A stretch of DNA of 34,380 nucleotides, taken from assembly GCA_902543145.1 (NCBI GenBank), contig CACBXG010000014.1, positions 1 through 34,380 on the forward strand, in the 5' to 3' direction. Of this stretch, positions 33,704 to 34,380 are shown piece by piece. Both the position numbers and the translations under genes were made by a program. The notes beneath the pieces are model-generated. The model did no database searches. It was not told the DNA's origin and was given only the letters and a program-made list of their open reading frames with translations. Positions within the stretch are counted from its first letter, which is position 1. Each line of letters begins with the position of its first letter. Source of the DNA: an uncultured SAR116 cluster alpha proteobacterium. GTDB taxonomy: Bacteria; Pseudomonadota; Alphaproteobacteria; Puniceispirillales; Marisalimonadaceae.

Positions 33704-34380
33704 ATGAAAATTTTAACTAATCCTCATTTTCTGTTAACGTTAACATCAATATTTTGGGCATTTAATACTGTTGCTGGAAGAGCAGCAGTAGGAGAAGTTT
33801 CACCTTTATTAATAGTCAGTGTGAGGTGGTTTTTTGTTTCAATAATTTTATCAATTTTATGTAGAAATCAATTAATTGAAACTTGGAGCATATTAAACAA
33901 AAAAATCAAATGGCTAATATTCATGGGTTTATTTGGCTTTACTGGTTTTAATTCTGCGTATTATATTGCAGCACATGATACAATAGCTATTAATCTTGGT
34001 TTGGTTCAAGGTACAATGCCTGCTTTTATAATTATAACTGCATGGATATGGTTGAAAGATAAAATCAATTTTACACAATTTTTAGGTGTTTTGATAACTT
34101 TTATAGCAGTATTAATTGTTGTTTGTTCTGGTAACTTTAATGCCTTAATTGAATTAGAATTAAACAGTGGTGATATTGTAATGATATTTGCTTGTACCTT
34201 GTATGCAATTTATGCAGTTGGTCTAAGAAAAAAACCTAAAATTAGTGCTTTGCCTTTATTAACTTTTTTTGCTTATATTGCATTTTTGGGCTCTCTTCCA
34301 GGTTTCATTTATGAGACTTATTCTAATCAATTAATTTTACCTGGCCAAAAAGGTTTCATAATATTGGGAGTTATAATTAT
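33704..34380 (+). CDS. DMT-superfamily (EamA) transporter, N-terminal part (cut by window end)
   Basis: An open frame runs from ATG 33704 to the last base of the window, 225 codons without a stop. The translation starts MKILTNPHFLLTLTSIFWAF and shows the EamA pattern: FWAFNTVAGRAAVGEVSPL, VRWFF, GLFGFTGFNSAYYIAAHDT, NLGLVQGTMPAFI, then a second-repeat start DIVMIFACTLYAIYAVGLRKK. At least six hydrophobic segments are visible. It is divergent from the hydroxylase operon with a 108-base spacer between starts. Substrate is unknown. Confidence 0.9.
   Translation, partial: MKILTNPHFLLTLTSIFWAFNTVAGRAAVGEVSPLLIVSVRWFFVSIILSILCRNQLIETWSILNKKIKWLIFMGLFGFTGFNSAYYIAAHDTIAINLGLVQGTMPAFIIITAWIWLKDKINFTQFLGVLITFIAVLIVVCSGNFNALIELELNSGDIVMIFACTLYAIYAVGLRKKPKISALPLLTFFAYIAFLGSLPGFIYETYSNQLILPGQKGFIILGVII

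Noticed and set aside
1-34380. CRISPR array, prophage, insertion sequence or toxin-antitoxin locus
   Set aside because: No regularly spaced repeats, transposase, integrase or phage genes were seen, and nearly all of the window is assigned to core genes. The single tRNA shows no 3' repeat or integrase typical of an attachment site.

Overview
The window reads as a compact, AT-rich chromosomal segment of a free-living Gram-negative alphaproteobacterium, probably a streamlined low-GC marine lineage. Three things support this. The gene order cdsA-dxr-rseP-bamA-skp-lpxD-fabZ-lpxA-lpxI-lpxB / gltA-gltX / lexA-moeA-moaC-trpC-trpD is a classic alphaproteobacterial neighbourhood. An alphaproteobacterial SOS box (GTTC-N7-GTTC) sits in front of lexA. 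Genes are packed with few bases between them and many short overlaps. The exact genus cannot be fixed from sequence alone.

Layout. 1-9854 (+): envelope biogenesis run, covering phospholipid and isoprenoid precursor synthesis (cdsA, dxr), regulated proteolysis (rseP), outer-membrane protein assembly (bamA, skp) and lipid A synthesis (lpxD, fabZ, lpxA, lpxI, lpxB). 9855-16920 (-): trpD, trpC, moaC, moeA, then lexA with its own SOS box, then gltX and citrate synthase. 17150-18114 (+): rplM-rpsI with a good promoter and a textbook terminator. 18221-21958 (+): hom, recJ, tRNA-Glu(UUC) and a small COG4337/iota-carbonic-anhydrase-like protein. 21974-24826: a divergent alpha/beta hydrolase (-) and long-chain acyl-CoA synthetase (+). 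24848-25807 (+): a DMT/EamA transporter, whose end overlaps the convergent gnd-gntK-PIF1-like helicase operon (25792-28953, -). 29024-33595 (-): a three-subunit molybdenum hydroxylase (FAD, 2Fe-2S, Mo subunits) with a second EamA transporter immediately downstream. A third EamA transporter starts divergently at 33704 and runs off the window.

The genes are mostly housekeeping. The most interesting items are the iota-CA-like protein, the molybdenum hydroxylase of unknown substrate bracketed by two DMT permeases, a 6-phosphogluconate dehydrogenase whose cofactor loop looks NAD-type, the helicase appended to the gluconate operon, and an apparently leaderless promoter for the acyl-CoA synthetase. 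moaC and moeA make the cofactor that the molybdenum hydroxylase needs. No CRISPR, prophage, IS element or rRNA was seen. No gene-free stretch exceeds 300 bases; the longest are 16921-17149 and 22883-23077, both described below.
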